Program-made: the position numbers and the translations under genes
Shown: piece by piece, positions 1-8,623 of the stretch
Layout of the letters: every line of letters starts with the position of its first letter
Numbering within the stretch: the stretch's first letter is position 1
The notes under the pieces: generated by a model
The model's input: the letters and a program-made list of their open reading frames with translations, nothing else
Told to the model about the DNA's origin: nothing
Databases searched by the model: none
NCBI RefSeq assembly: GCF_900176375.1
Contig: NZ_FWYF01000001.1
Coordinates: 62,001-126,000 of the forward strand
DNA from: Reichenbachiella faecimaris
Lineage (GTDB): Bacteria; Bacteroidota; Bacteroidia; Cytophagales; Cyclobacteriaceae
Reading direction: 5' to 3'
DNA: 64,000 nucleotides

Positions 1-1
1 C

Positions 2-304
2 ATTTTACAGCCATTGGTAGAGAACTGCATTAAACATGGTGTATCGAAAAGCACAGGCCAGAGTCATATTTTAGTTTCGGCGACTATCTGTCAAAATGGG
101 ACTAATCATCAATGGCTTAAATTGGAAATCAACAATTCTGAGAGCAATAGAGCATATCTTAGTCATGGAAATGGCTTCGGGATTGGATTGCAGAACGTAA
201 AGAAAAGATTGGCACAAAACTACCCTGAACAGTATTTTTGTGAATTTGGCCGTGTGGATGACAAGCATTACAAATCTGAAATTAGAATACCAATTAAGAC
301 ATGA
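2..304 (+). CDS. LytS-family sensor histidine kinase, C-terminal end only
   Basis: This is the ATP-binding end of a histidine kinase whose 5' part lies before the window. The frame is open from base 2. It begins with the N-box (LQPLVENCIKHG), typical of LytS/YehU-type kinases, and carries a glycine-rich G-box (GNGFGIGLQNVKKRL) about 50 residues later, then ends in the last strands of the HATPase fold. Its TGA stop overlaps the ATG of the next gene (ATGA, 301-304), so kinase and LytTR regulator are translationally coupled and form a cognate pair. The sensor domain and phospho-acceptor histidine cannot be seen here, so the signal is unknown. Confidence 0.85.
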   Translation: MLQPLVENCIKHGVSKSTGQSHILVSATICQNGTNHQWLKLEINNSESNRAYLSHGNGFGIGLQNVKKRLAQNYPEQYFCEFGRVDDKHYKSEIRIPIKT

Positions 305-1059
305 TTAAGTGCGTAATAATAGACGACGAATATTTGGCACGCGAGAGGCTCAAAAAATTGCTTAATAGTCAATCTGATGTGGTGGTAATTGGTGAGGCAA
401 GAAATGGTCAGTTGGGAGTGGAACTCATTCAGACCAAAGCTCCTGATTTGGTGTTTCTTGATATCCAAATGCCAGATTTGGATGGATTTGGAGTGATTAA
501 TAAGCTTGACAAGATTCCATATATAGTGTTTACTACTGCTTATGATCATTATGCACTTAAAGCCTTTGATATACACGCTCTGGATTATTTGCTTAAGCCA
601 TTTGACGAGGATCGTTTGGATGATTCTTTGAAGCTTGTACAAGAAAGAATAAGTGCAGATCAATCAGCATTGTTGACGAATCAGATGAAGAGTTTATTGA
701 AGACGTTTGACCGTCCAAACGACCAATTCAGGTACTCTTTTTTGATAAAGGAAAAAGGGTTTGAAAATGAGGTGCAAGTGGATGATGTTATTTACATGGA
801 GACTCAGGGCAATTATGTAAAGCTTGTAACCACATCGCGACATTACCTCTTCAGGATTGCTATGAATATATTAGAAACGGAATTGGATCCTAAGCACTTT
901 GTCAGAATTCATCGTACGTATATCCTTAATAAGAATTGGATTGTAAAACAGAGCTATCAGGGCAATAATGAATTTCAATTTACGTTGAAAAATGGATTTA
1001 AGGTGAGTTCTTCTCGTTCATTTAAAAAGCACATCACAGCGCATACTGCTGATCAGTAA
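301..1059 (+). CDS. LytTR-family response regulator
   Basis: A 252-residue two-domain regulator. The receiver domain (about 1-120) shows the acidic pair D8/D9, phospho-acceptor D54 in FLDIQMPD, a switch threonine in FTTAYD and the conserved lysine in LLKPFDE. The C-terminal LytTR DNA-binding domain (about 145-248) contains the family stretch around YMETQGNYVKL and FVRIHRTYILN. It should be phosphorylated by the LytS kinase just upstream, with which it overlaps by four bases, and then bind promoter repeats as a dimer. Targets are not evident from the window. A convergent CvfB gene begins 6 bases after its stop. Confidence 0.92.
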   Translation: MIKCVIIDDEYLARERLKKLLNSQSDVVVIGEARNGQLGVELIQTKAPDLVFLDIQMPDLDGFGVINKLDKIPYIVFTTAYDHYALKAFDIHALDYLLKPFDEDRLDDSLKLVQERISADQSALLTNQMKSLLKTFDRPNDQFRYSFLIKEKGFENEVQVDDVIYMETQGNYVKLVTTSRHYLFRIAMNILETELDPKHFVRIHRTYILNKNWIVKQSYQGNNEFQFTLKNGFKVSSSRSFKKHITAHTADQ

Positions 1060-1065
1060 TGACTT

Positions 1066-1896
1066 TTAAATCAACTGTATTGCATCATCTTTCAATACAA
1101 CAAGCTTCTGTTTATACAGAATTCCTAGTGAGCGTTTGAAATTTTTCTTGCTCATCTGAAGCATCATTTGAATTTCTTCAGGTGCACTTTTGTCGTGAAG
1201 AGCTAACGTGCCATTGTTCAATTTTAGTCTCTCGATAATTTTAGCTGCACCATCTTCTAATTGTTCTAGACCAGTCTTTCTTAGGCTGATGTCAATCTTG
1301 CCATCCTCACGAACTTCCTTTACAAATCCTTTCATTTTAGCCCCTTTGAGCAATTCTTGAAAAACTTCGTTTTCATAAACTAAGCCTTGGTATTTGTTGT
1401 TCACAATGACTGAAGTACCAAGAGTTGTAGTTTCCCCTATGATTAAGTCAACTTCTTCATTGCTCTCCAATTCAATATTTTCGGATTCTATATAATAATG
1501 AACCTTGGCACTGCCAGCCAGACGTTTAGTAATCTGATCCAGATAAACGTACACCATGTGCCATTGACCTGGGCGCATGTTTTTTTGCTGTTCGCTGAAT
1601 GGAACGAGTAAGTCCTTTTCTAATCCCATGTCCATGAATGCGCCAATATTATTCACGTCTTTCACTTCTAGACAAGCAAATTCGTTGCGCATGACTTTGG
1701 GTGTGAGTGTAGTCGCTACTATGCGATCTTCAGAATCCGTGTATACAAATACGTCCAACACATCTTCGTCTTTGGCGCCTTCAGGGACATATTTGTTGGG
1801 CAGTAAAACCTCGTTTTCTTCGTTGTCGATTAGTATGGCTCCAGGAGGAACAATTCGGGCTATTGTGAGTGTATTGTATTTACCAATTTCGATCAT
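1066..1896 (-). CDS. CvfB/YitL-like S1 RNA-binding protein
   Basis: A 276-residue protein matching the CvfB family (S. aureus CvfB, B. subtilis YitL), built of tandem S1-type OB folds followed by a winged helix. Residues 1-65 resemble the atypical first S1 domain with the VLLPNKYVP segment. Residues of about 70-140 and 145-210 give two more S1-like units, the third containing GFVKEVREDGKIDISLR. Residues of about 215-276 form the winged helix, ending in the usual SKKNFKRSLGILYK pattern. The family binds RNA and has been linked to virulence gene expression in firmicutes; the role in Bacteroidota is unknown. A TAgtTTTG box sits directly upstream on the minus strand (1901-1908), which would give an almost leaderless transcript. 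Confidence 0.85.
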   Translation of the reverse strand: MIEIGKYNTLTIARIVPPGAILIDNEENEVLLPNKYVPEGAKDEDVLDVFVYTDSEDRIVATTLTPKVMRNEFACLEVKDVNNIGAFMDMGLEKDLLVPFSEQQKNMRPGQWHMVYVYLDQITKRLAGSAKVHYYIESENIELESNEEVDLIIGETTTLGTSVIVNNKYQGLVYENEVFQELLKGAKMKGFVKEVREDGKIDISLRKTGLEQLEDGAAKIIERLKLNNGTLALHDKSAPEEIQMMLQMSKKNFKRSLGILYKQKLVVLKDDAIQLI

Positions 1897-1900
1897 GTGG

Positions 1901-1908
1901 CAAAACTA
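1901..1908 (-). promoter_or_regulatory. Candidate -7 box (TAgtTTTG) for the CvfB-like gene
   Basis: The minus strand reads TAGTTTTG, matching the Bacteroidota -7 consensus TAnnTTTG. It lies only 5 bases before the ATG at 1896, implying a nearly leaderless mRNA. The upstream -33 element is weak (CTTG-like around 1931-1934), so this is tentative. Confidence 0.35.
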
Positions 1909-1923
1909 GGTCTTTTCATAAGA

Positions 1924-1955
1924 AAACCTCCAAGGTTTTTAATCCTTAAGGGTTT
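1924..1955. repeat. Imperfect palindrome resembling the 33-bp repeats near the RAYT transposase
   Basis: The sequence has the shape aaacctNNaaggttttt-aa..cctta..ggttt. It is an imperfect inverted repeat very like the perfect palindromes at 49297-49329 and 49934-49966 (shared AAACCT, AAGGTTTTT and GGTTT blocks). It lies between two minus-strand genes, just downstream of no stop codon but upstream of the CvfB gene, 10 bases from the antiporter stop, so it could also serve as that gene's terminator. Confidence 0.5.
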
Positions 1956-1964
1956 AAAACTATT

Positions 1965-2927
1965 TCAACCTCTGCTGACTAAATAGGCTAGATAGCAGAT
2001 ATAAGTAAGAACGAAAATTGTCCCCATCGTTCGCCCTATCATTGCTTTTCGCCCAATGACGATTGCTACGATCAATAGCGTGCCAGATCCTATGACCATT
2101 AATATGTCAGAGTTGGAAACCACATCAAAAGGCAATGGTCTGATCAAAGAACTAATGCCTAAAATCCAAAGTAAATTAAAGATATTGGAGCCTACCACAT
2201 TACCAACGGCCATATCTGCCTGACCTTTCCGAGCCGCAATCACGGACGTAACAAGCTCAGGAAGTGAAGTACCAATAGCAACAACAGTTAAGCCAATAAA
2301 TGTTTCACTTAGACCAAATAAAAGAGCGATTTCGAAAGCACCATCAACTACCCACTTGCCACCTATGAAAAGTCCTATGGATCCAGCAGCCACATAGGCT
2401 ATTGATTTGGCATTAGATAAAAATGTTGAATCAGCATGTATAGCATTTTGTTCTTCTTGTTTGGTATTAGAAACCACATAGATGTAGGTCATGAATAATC
2501 CAAAGAAGAATAAAAGTATCGCTCCATCATACCTACTCAGTGTAAGCCCCTTTACATCTACGAACAAATCTGCATTGGCCAAAAAGCCAACCATAAAGGT
2601 GGCCAGAAGTGAGATGGGGATTTCAGTAAAATAGATGCTCTTCTTTATAGGAAGGGGACTAAAGATTGCCGCAACTCCAAGTATCAAAAGCACATTGGCA
2701 ACATTACTGCCTAAAATATTGCCTATGGCGAGTTCAGAGCTGCCATCAAAACTCGCTAATAAGTTTACTATGAGTTCTGGCATACTCGTGCCAAATGAAA
2801 CTATCGTAAGGCCTATGACCAACTCTGGGATATTGTTTCTTTTAGCTATTGAAGATGCGCCTTCAACCAGTATATCTGCCCCTTTGATCAGTAGCAAAAA
2901 ACCCAGAACAAACAATATGTAAATCAT
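1965..2927 (-). CDS. Calcium/sodium antiporter (CaCA family, YrbG-like)
   Basis: A 320-residue inner-membrane exchanger predicted to swap sodium for calcium. The CaCA signature is an internal duplication of the alpha repeat. The first copy contains [13 protein letters not shown] followed by [18 protein letters not shown]; the second contains [13 protein letters not shown] followed by [18 protein letters not shown]. About ten hydrophobic helices run the whole length, with an acidic/charged linker near residues 150-170. Length and topology match YrbG-type prokaryotic members. It stands alone, downstream of the vWA lipoprotein gene on the same strand with a terminator between them. Confidence 0.93.
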   Translation of the reverse strand: MIYILFVLGFLLLIKGADILVEGASSIAKRNNIPELVIGLTIVSFGTSMPELIVNLLASFDGSSELAIGNILGSNVANVLLILGVAAIFSPLPIKKSIYFTEIPISLLATFMVGFLANADLFVDVKGLTLSRYDGAILLFFFGLFMTYIYVVSNTKQEEQNAIHADSTFLSNAKSIAYVAAGSIGLFIGGKWVVDGAFEIALLFGLSETFIGLTVVAIGTSLPELVTSVIAARKGQADMAVGNVVGSNIFNLLWILGISSLIRPLPFDVVSNSDILMVIGSGTLLIVAIVIGRKAMIGRTMGTIFVLTYICYLAYLVSRG

Positions 2928-3075
2928 GACAGATTAGTTTAGGAATTATAGTCCAATTATAGCATTAAAATAAGAATGTAACACCAACATTAATGCTATT
3001 TTCAAATTTTTTAAACGCATGATTTCTAGCACTGCAATAGGTTTGTTTTAAACCTTAAGTCTTGACTTAATACTA

Positions 3076-3116
3076 AAAAAGCCACCATAAGTAACCTTTA
3101 ATTATGGTGGCTTTTT
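3076..3116 (-). terminator. Rho-independent terminator after the vWA lipoprotein gene
   Basis: A perfect 10-bp stem (gccaccataa / ttatggtggc) with an 11-base loop is flanked by A and T runs on both sides. It begins 17 bases beyond the stop codon of the minus-strand vWA gene. The T-tract on both strands means it could work in both directions. Confidence 0.85.
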
Positions 3117-3132
3117 GATTTATCTGCTGACC

Positions 3133-4287
3133 CTACTCGAAAATCAATTGCTTAGATTTACCTACAGCCTTCACTGCGTTGACCATGGCTTGGTCCAAAG
3201 TGTTTTCTGGAGCCTCAGTTGGTTTGTTCTCTACTATGTATTGTTTACGCTGAGTACTCAATTTTTGAATTTCATTTTTGATTGATTCTCTCTCATCAGT
3301 TATTTTTTTGACATAGGCTTTGCGCTCGTCAGCATCCATTTCTTGCATAGGTTCTGGAAGGTATTCTTCCTCCACTGTCTCAAGGACTTCTTCATTATCT
3401 CCATAAGCATCTACCAAGTCCCAGCTCGAATTTTTATAAGCATGAGAGCTTTTTGATATGGCTCGTTTAACCTTGTTGGCCTGACTATAAGATTCAGCAT
3501 TTTGATCCTGTCTCATTTGCTTTTCTTTTTTGCTTTTTCCTTGGGAGCCATAGTAGATATAGGTCTTGTTCAGGTCATTATTTAGCTGATCTATTTTGTC
3601 ATCATAGGGGGTTCTTACATATACAGTTTTTTGATTCTGCTCTATGCTCATGTATGATCCACCTGTGAGGGTTGCTCCGTGCCTCCAGGAGGTACGAATG
3701 CCTTCATTGTAATCACCACAAAAGATGGTATTCACTACTATGTCATGCTCCTTAGCCAATTTACAAGCTGACTCATAGGTCACATTTCCCTGACTGAAGG
3801 GCTCGTTGCCAGCAATAAAGATCATTTTCAAATCCGCTTTGGATTTTGACCAATTCAATTTTTTGATAGATTTGTCTATCGCATATCCACAGTATTCGTC
3901 ACCACCATTGGTAGACAAGCCAAACAAACGTTCAGAGATATCATCCAAATCAGTCGTAAGGTCAGTGACCATTCGCATATACCCTTCGGATTGTGGTAGT
4001 CCGTCATTGCCATATTCAAACAATGCGATTTGTATCTCTGGTCTTGTGCCATTCCCACATTTGGCTGCTGCCAATTCATTCACAATGGTCCAAAGTTGTG
4101 ATTTGGCTTGATCGATCAAACCGTCCATACTATTACTTGTATCAAGGAGTAAAGCCAGCATAATTTTTTGTTTGTCAGGACTGGGTTTAGGTTTGGCTTG
4201 ACTACTTGGTGAGAAACACCCAATGGTAAACACGGTAATAAGAAAGAAAGCGATAGTTTTTACGGATACTGAGATTGAATTTTTCAT
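3133..4287 (-). CDS. von Willebrand factor A domain lipoprotein
   Basis: A 384-residue exported protein. An N-terminal hydrophobic segment ends in a lipobox (TIGC, Cys at about residue 24), so it should be a lipoprotein. Residues of about 40-240 form a vWA domain with the MIDAS start DTSNSM (DxSxS) and a later conserved aspartate region near TNGGDEYCG. The C-terminal 140 residues are charged and probably helical, with many Lys/Glu. vWA domains bind protein ligands through a metal ion. No secretion or chaperone partner is adjacent, which makes it an orphan surface or periplasmic adhesion/scaffold protein. It is divergent from the GyrI-LytS-LytTR operon, with a 205-base shared promoter region. 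Confidence 0.85.
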   Translation of the reverse strand: MKNSISVSVKTIAFFLITVFTIGCFSPSSQAKPKPSPDKQKIMLALLLDTSNSMDGLIDQAKSQLWTIVNELAAAKCGNGTRPEIQIALFEYGNDGLPQSEGYMRMVTDLTTDLDDISERLFGLSTNGGDEYCGYAIDKSIKKLNWSKSKADLKMIFIAGNEPFSQGNVTYESACKLAKEHDIVVNTIFCGDYNEGIRTSWRHGATLTGGSYMSIEQNQKTVYVRTPYDDKIDQLNNDLNKTYIYYGSQGKSKKEKQMRQDQNAESYSQANKVKRAISKSSHAYKNSSWDLVDAYGDNEEVLETVEEEYLPEPMQEMDADERKAYVKKITDERESIKNEIQKLSTQRKQYIVENKPTEAPENTLDQAMVNAVKAVGKSKQLIFE

Positions 4288-4404
4288 GACTTTTTATTTT
4301 AAAATTATGGTTCAAAAGTCGATGGCTTCAATGAAACAAAATAGCTGCAATGAGGGAATGGGTGTTTTCAGTTAGGGAAGGAGGGGGTTGATTTAGTGGT
4401 GCTG

Positions 4405-4412
4405 TATTTTTG
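4405..4412 (+). promoter_or_regulatory. Candidate -7 box (TAttTTTG) for the GyrI-LytS-LytTR operon
   Basis: TATTTTTG matches the Bacteroidota -7 consensus TAnnTTTG and lies 80 bases before the ATG at 4493. No TTTG element is seen at the expected distance upstream; only a TTG at 4388-4390. Tentative. Confidence 0.3.
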
Positions 4413-4492
4413 GTTCAATTGACAGAAAATGGCATTTTTTATTCCTTGCTTTTGTGTGCAAATTTGTTGGAGTAGGAATAAGAACCAAAAAA

Positions 4493-4990
4493 ATGCAAGC
4501 ACCTAGAATTGTTGAATCATTGCCAAAAACCCTGGTTGGACTTTCCATGGAGATGACCTTTGCGACCCAATCGTCCACGGGAAAGCTATGGAGCCAGTTC
4601 ATGCCAAGAAGAATGGAAATTGCCAATGCAGTGTCTCAGGATAAATTTTCGCTACAAGTATTCAACAAAGACTTTGATTGGCACACTTTAGAAGCCAATA
4701 TGCAATTTGTGAAATGGGCAACTATGGAAGTTAGTGATAAGAATAGTATTCCTGAAGGTATGCAGGCTTTAGATTTGGTGGGTGGACGTTACGCTGTATT
4801 TGTCCATAGGGGGTTGCCAAGCTATTTTCCAACAACACTGCAATACATACTAAATGAATGGATGCCAACTTCGGGTTATGAGCCTGACAATTCACGGCCT
4901 CAATATGAGTTGCTAGGAGATAAGTATATCAATAACCATCCTGATTCTGAGGAAGAAGTCTGGTTCCCGATTAAAAAATTAGATTCTTGA
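4493..4990 (+). CDS. GyrI-like effector-binding domain protein
   Basis: A free-standing GyrI-like (AraC effector-binding, SOUL-like) domain of 165 residues. Features are the opening strand PRIVESLPKTLVGLSMEM, a middle region rich in aromatics, the GGRYAVFVHRG strand typical of the family, then LQYILNEWMP and RPQYELLGDKY, and a closing EEEVWFPIKK strand. Such domains bind small hydrophobic or cationic molecules in a cleft. I chose the ATG at 4493; a GTG at 4454 would add 13 residues with no family similarity. Its stop codon overlaps the start of the TPR-LytS kinase, which suggests it feeds ligand information to that kinase or its regulator. Confidence 0.82.
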   Translation: MQAPRIVESLPKTLVGLSMEMTFATQSSTGKLWSQFMPRRMEIANAVSQDKFSLQVFNKDFDWHTLEANMQFVKWATMEVSDKNSIPEGMQALDLVGGRYAVFVHRGLPSYFPTTLQYILNEWMPTSGYEPDNSRPQYELLGDKYINNHPDSEEEVWFPIKKLDS

Positions 4991-6966
4991 TATCATCAAA
5001 AACGATATGGATACTCTTGGCTCTCTTGAATTTGAATGCAGGCATCTGCGCTCAAGAGAAGAGTAAGAAAGCGTCTAAGTATAAAAGTCTATCTGAGCGT
5101 AATATCACGACAGGTCAAGATGCCATGGCTTTGCTTGATGAAGCTGAAGGGTTGATAAATTCTGATCCTTCTGTTGCACTTGATTTGGTCGAACGGGCAC
5201 TAGCCACAAGTATTACAGAGCAAAATGTGCAAAATCAAGCCAAATGTTATTTGGTACTGGGCAAAATTAATGAAAGTCAAAAGGAGTTTGAATTGGCCAT
5301 TCAGAACTATACGGATGCTTATCAAAAGTTGGGAAGGGTATATACCAATACTTTATCCTATCAAGAGACTTTGGAAGGATTAGCTGTCGCTAATTATACA
5401 TTGAAGAATTTTGATCAATCAAAACGATTTTATCAACGCCTCATTGAAACAGATGTAGACGAGAATAGACGCTTAGAGATTGAATTGAAATTGGCCGAAA
5501 TAGAAGTGGAACTTGGAGAAACACCTCAGGCGCTTGAACGTGTGAATCAATTGGAACCATCCGCCACCTATAATCAGTCCAGACGGTTACAATCCAAAGG
5601 AAAGGTCGTAAAAGCCAGAGCGTATGCCAAAGAGGAAAATTTTGCTGCTGCTGAAGAAATTTTAGCTCCAGAACAAGAAGAGGTGTTAGACCTAACTGCT
5701 GATGCCATGTTAGGAGAAACAGAAGAAGTGGTTTTAGAGAACCTTGAGGCTGATGAGCTAATAAATATCTATCAGCAGCAGAATAAAAGGGATGAAGAAA
5801 TGCAATTGAGAGAGCAAATAGCTTCTTCCAAGTCTGATGCTAATTTGCCACTTCAGGCGAGTCAGCAGAGACAAGCTATAGGCAAAGTATTGATCGAACA
5901 AGGCAGAACTTCAGAGGCAGTACTCCAATTAGAACAAGCGGCAATGTTGGCGGATTCTACTGGGGACTCGCAAGCACAGGCTAGTGCTTACCTGGCATTA
6001 GCAGAAGCATATATTAAATCGGCTAAAAAGGATTTGGCACTTTCAGCTTATCAAAAACATAGCCTTGCTCTGCAATCCTGGATCCAGGAGCAACAAACAC
6101 AAAGAAGTGTTAGAGAATCATTACTAAAGAAGCAGCAAAACATTCAGACTTTAACAAAAGATTTGGCATTGGATGAATCGAGCTATTTGCTTGAGGAGAC
6201 AACCACAGAGCTTCAAGACCAGCAACTCAGAAACCAGCTTGTTTTGATATATGGGCTATTAGGCCTGTTGATTGTGGTCGTTACAGGTGCTTATTTTATT
6301 TACCGAAAGGCTCAGGAAATCAAAAGGGTGGGGCAGTTGCTTGCATTGAAATCACTACGATCACAGATGAATCCACATTTCATATTCAATGCACTAAACT
6401 CTGTGAATCAATTTGTAGCACTTAATGACGAAAGAGCAGCTAATAAGTTTTTGGCAGAATTTTCAAAGCTCATGCGCATGGTACTGGACAATTCCCAAAA
6501 GGAATTTATTACGTTAAAAGAAGAGCAGGAGATGATTGCCCTTTACCTGAAATTAGAACATTATCGTTTTAGAGATCAATTTGAATATGAATTCAATGTT
6601 GATCCTGACCTTGATTTGGATGAAATTGAAATTCCTCCTATGCTTATTCAACCTTATATTGAAAATGCGATTTGGCATGGACTGAGATATAAAGCAGACA
6701 AAGGCCACTTGCTGGTGAGCGTTTATCAAAATGGTGCAGGCGTCAAAATTAGCATTGAAGATAATGGAATAGGAAGAACTGAATCTGCCAGAATAAAAAC
6801 GGCCAATCAAAAAAAGAAAAATTCTGTAGGGCTAAAAAATACCCTTGAACGAATAGGCATTATTAATGAAGTGTACCAAACAGATTATACAATCAAAATT
6901 TCTGACTTGAATGATGATGAATCTGGTACTCGAGTAGAGATATTGACACCTAAAAATCATGGATAA
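4987..6966 (+). CDS. TPR-containing LytS-type sensor histidine kinase
   Basis: A 659-residue kinase. An N-terminal signal sequence (residues 1-22, ending in ICAQ) is followed by TPR-like helical repeats at about 60-190 and 290-380, one membrane helix at about 413-438, and a His_kinase (LytS) module. The phospho-acceptor is H464 in QMNPHFIFNALNS. The ATPase part shows the N-box MLIQPYIENAIWHG, a G1 box DNGIGR and GLKNTLERI. The only start that preserves the signal peptide is TTG at 4987, overlapping the TGA of the GyrI-like gene (TTGA); the next in-frame ATG is 45 codons in. It also overlaps the LytTR regulator by 8 bases. Periplasmic TPRs imply sensing by protein contact. Confidence 0.9.
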   Translation: MISSKTIWILLALLNLNAGICAQEKSKKASKYKSLSERNITTGQDAMALLDEAEGLINSDPSVALDLVERALATSITEQNVQNQAKCYLVLGKINESQKEFELAIQNYTDAYQKLGRVYTNTLSYQETLEGLAVANYTLKNFDQSKRFYQRLIETDVDENRRLEIELKLAEIEVELGETPQALERVNQLEPSATYNQSRRLQSKGKVVKARAYAKEENFAAAEEILAPEQEEVLDLTADAMLGETEEVVLENLEADELINIYQQQNKRDEEMQLREQIASSKSDANLPLQASQQRQAIGKVLIEQGRTSEAVLQLEQAAMLADSTGDSQAQASAYLALAEAYIKSAKKDLALSAYQKHSLALQSWIQEQQTQRSVRESLLKKQQNIQTLTKDLALDESSYLLEETTTELQDQQLRNQLVLIYGLLGLLIVVVTGAYFIYRKAQEIKRVGQLLALKSLRSQMNPHFIFNALNSVNQFVALNDERAANKFLAEFSKLMRMVLDNSQKEFITLKEEQEMIALYLKLEHYRFRDQFEYEFNVDPDLDLDEIEIPPMLIQPYIENAIWHGLRYKADKGHLLVSVYQNGAGVKISIEDNGIGRTESARIKTANQKKKNSVGLKNTLERIGIINEVYQTDYTIKISDLNDDESGTRVEILTPKNHG

Positions 6967-7717
6967 ACTCAAGGCCATACTCGTAGATGATGAGCAGGAT
7001 AGCAGGCAAATCCTATCTAACTATTTGTCTAAATATTGCCCTCAAGTGGAACTATTAGCAGTATGTAAAAATATACAGGAAGGCCTGGCTGCAATCAAAA
7101 AACACCAGCCAGATTTACTCTTTTTGGATATAGAAATGCCCTATGGCACTGGCTTTGATTTGCTTGAGCAGGTGGATGAGGTAGATTTCGAAACAGTCTT
7201 TGTCACGGCGTATGACAATTATGCCATTCAGGCCTTAAATATGAGTGCTGCGTACTATCTACTCAAGCCTTTAGATATTGATGAGTTAGTGAGTGCTGTT
7301 GATAAAATTCATGCTGAAAGACAACAGAGCAGGGATTCCTTTCATGTCCAAGTACTATTGGACAATATCAAACAAGAAAATGAACGCTCAAAGAAGATCA
7401 TGCTCCCAACTTTTGAAGGGTTCGAAATAGTACCTATAGATCAAATTATCTATTGTGAAGCAGACGATAATTTCACCAAGTTTCATCTGAAAAATTCAGC
7501 AAAACCCTTATTGATTTCCAAGACATTGAAGTATTTTGAAGACATGTTGCCTAAGGGCAAATTCGTTCGTATTCACAGGTCTAGCTTGATCAATACAGAC
7601 TATGTCGTGAGGTACACCAAAGGTAAGGGCGGATACGTAACGATGGAAAATCTGGCAGAATTGGAAGTATCACCAAAGAAAAAGTCTCAATTTCTAGAGA
7701 CATTCAAATTATCCTAA
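6959..7717 (+). CDS. LytTR-family response regulator
   Basis: A 252-residue regulator. The receiver domain has acidic pocket D10/D11, phospho-acceptor D57 in LLFLDIEMP, FVTAYDNYA and the lysine of LLKPLD. The LytTR domain (about 150-250) includes IIYCEADDNFTKFHL and FVRIHRSSLIN. It is the output of the TPR-LytS kinase, whose 3' end it overlaps by 8 bases. It is a paralogue of the regulator at 301-1059. Its TAA stop shares bases with the stop of the convergent DUF3108 gene. Confidence 0.93.
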   Translation: MDKLKAILVDDEQDSRQILSNYLSKYCPQVELLAVCKNIQEGLAAIKKHQPDLLFLDIEMPYGTGFDLLEQVDEVDFETVFVTAYDNYAIQALNMSAAYYLLKPLDIDELVSAVDKIHAERQQSRDSFHVQVLLDNIKQENERSKKIMLPTFEGFEIVPIDQIIYCEADDNFTKFHLKNSAKPLLISKTLKYFEDMLPKGKFVRIHRSSLINTDYVVRYTKGKGGYVTMENLAELEVSPKKKSQFLETFKLS

Positions 7718-8514
7718 AATATGGGTTCACCATGGTTGAGCTCTACAAGCTCTACTCTACCTTTTCCTAAGAAAGGAAGCTTAGTTTGAATCAATAGAGG
7801 GTATTGGTTTTTGTCTGAGCTGATCCAGATTTCAACAGGACGATCTTTTTTTAGCTTTTCATTTTCTGGGAGTAGCAGATGTAAGCGATAAGCACCTACA
7901 TTTCTGCCGTTAAACTCTATGACTTCTTGCCCCATAAATCGTACGCCTACTTTATAAAGTTTTTTTTCATAATGGGTGGTGAGCATGACAGAATCACCAA
8001 CGCTCATTCCGAACCAATTGTAGTGCTTGAAAAACATAAAAGTTCCGAGCACATCTTGTGTGTCATTCTCAAGTTTGACTTTCCATGCTCGATTTGGATC
8101 ATCCCGTTTATGATCCAATACTTTAACATCTACCACCATTGAATCATAGTTGTAATTCGTCCATTGTTCCCAGGTGGCATGACCACTGACCACATTTTTT
8201 TCATTATAAATTGGCTTGATAGAATTCTTATCAATGTAAGAAGTATAATAATCATCTAGGCTTCCAAGCCAATTGCCCAAACCTAATGTTTCTGCATAGA
8301 CTCCCACCTTATAACATGGGAAGCCCCTCCATTTAGCTTCACTATCTATCGTGACTTCTCCACTACCAATTGAGAACCAACCTAACTTTAATTTATATTT
8401 CAGGTTTTCAACTTTTTTTTCTTCTGGCTTTTCCAAATCATTTGATTGTGCGCTGAGCATGTGAGCTATGAAAATGATCAGAAGGAAAAAGGACTTACCA
8501 AATTTTAGAATCAT
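7714..8514 (-). CDS. DUF3108 domain exported protein
   Basis: A 266-residue protein starting at the ATG at 8514. An upstream TTG or ATG-like extension to 8592 lacks family character, while the chosen start gives a clean signal peptide (about 1-22, ending MLSAQS). The mature part looks like the DUF3108 beta-barrel-like domain: KLGWFSIGSGEVTID near the start, VRFMGQEVIEFNGR in the middle and WISSDKNQYPLLI near the end. Function is unknown; members are periplasmic or outer-membrane associated in Bacteroidota. The stop overlaps the LytTR stop by four bases (CTAA). Confidence 0.82.
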   Translation of the reverse strand: MILKFGKSFFLLIIFIAHMLSAQSNDLEKPEEKKVENLKYKLKLGWFSIGSGEVTIDSEAKWRGFPCYKVGVYAETLGLGNWLGSLDDYYTSYIDKNSIKPIYNEKNVVSGHATWEQWTNYNYDSMVVDVKVLDHKRDDPNRAWKVKLENDTQDVLGTFMFFKHYNWFGMSVGDSVMLTTHYEKKLYKVGVRFMGQEVIEFNGRNVGAYRLHLLLPENEKLKKDRPVEIWISSDKNQYPLLIQTKLPFLGKGRVELVELNHGEPIF

Positions 8515-8546
8515 ATTTCTCACTATTGGGTGAACAATGGTACAGC

Positions 8547-8573
8547 TTTGAACGCTTAAAAAATGTAATTTTG
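8547..8573 (+). promoter_or_regulatory. Candidate promoter of the radical SAM gene
   Basis: TTTG at 8547-8550 and TAatTTTG at 8566-8573 resemble the -33 and -7 elements of Bacteroidota promoters. The 15-base spacing is shorter than the usual 17-23, so only the -7 box is convincing. It lies 50 bases before the TTG start at 8624. Confidence 0.4.
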
Positions 8574-8623
8574 ACTTAGCCAATGCTACCAAACACTAAA
8601 TTTAATTCATCAAATCCGAGTTC

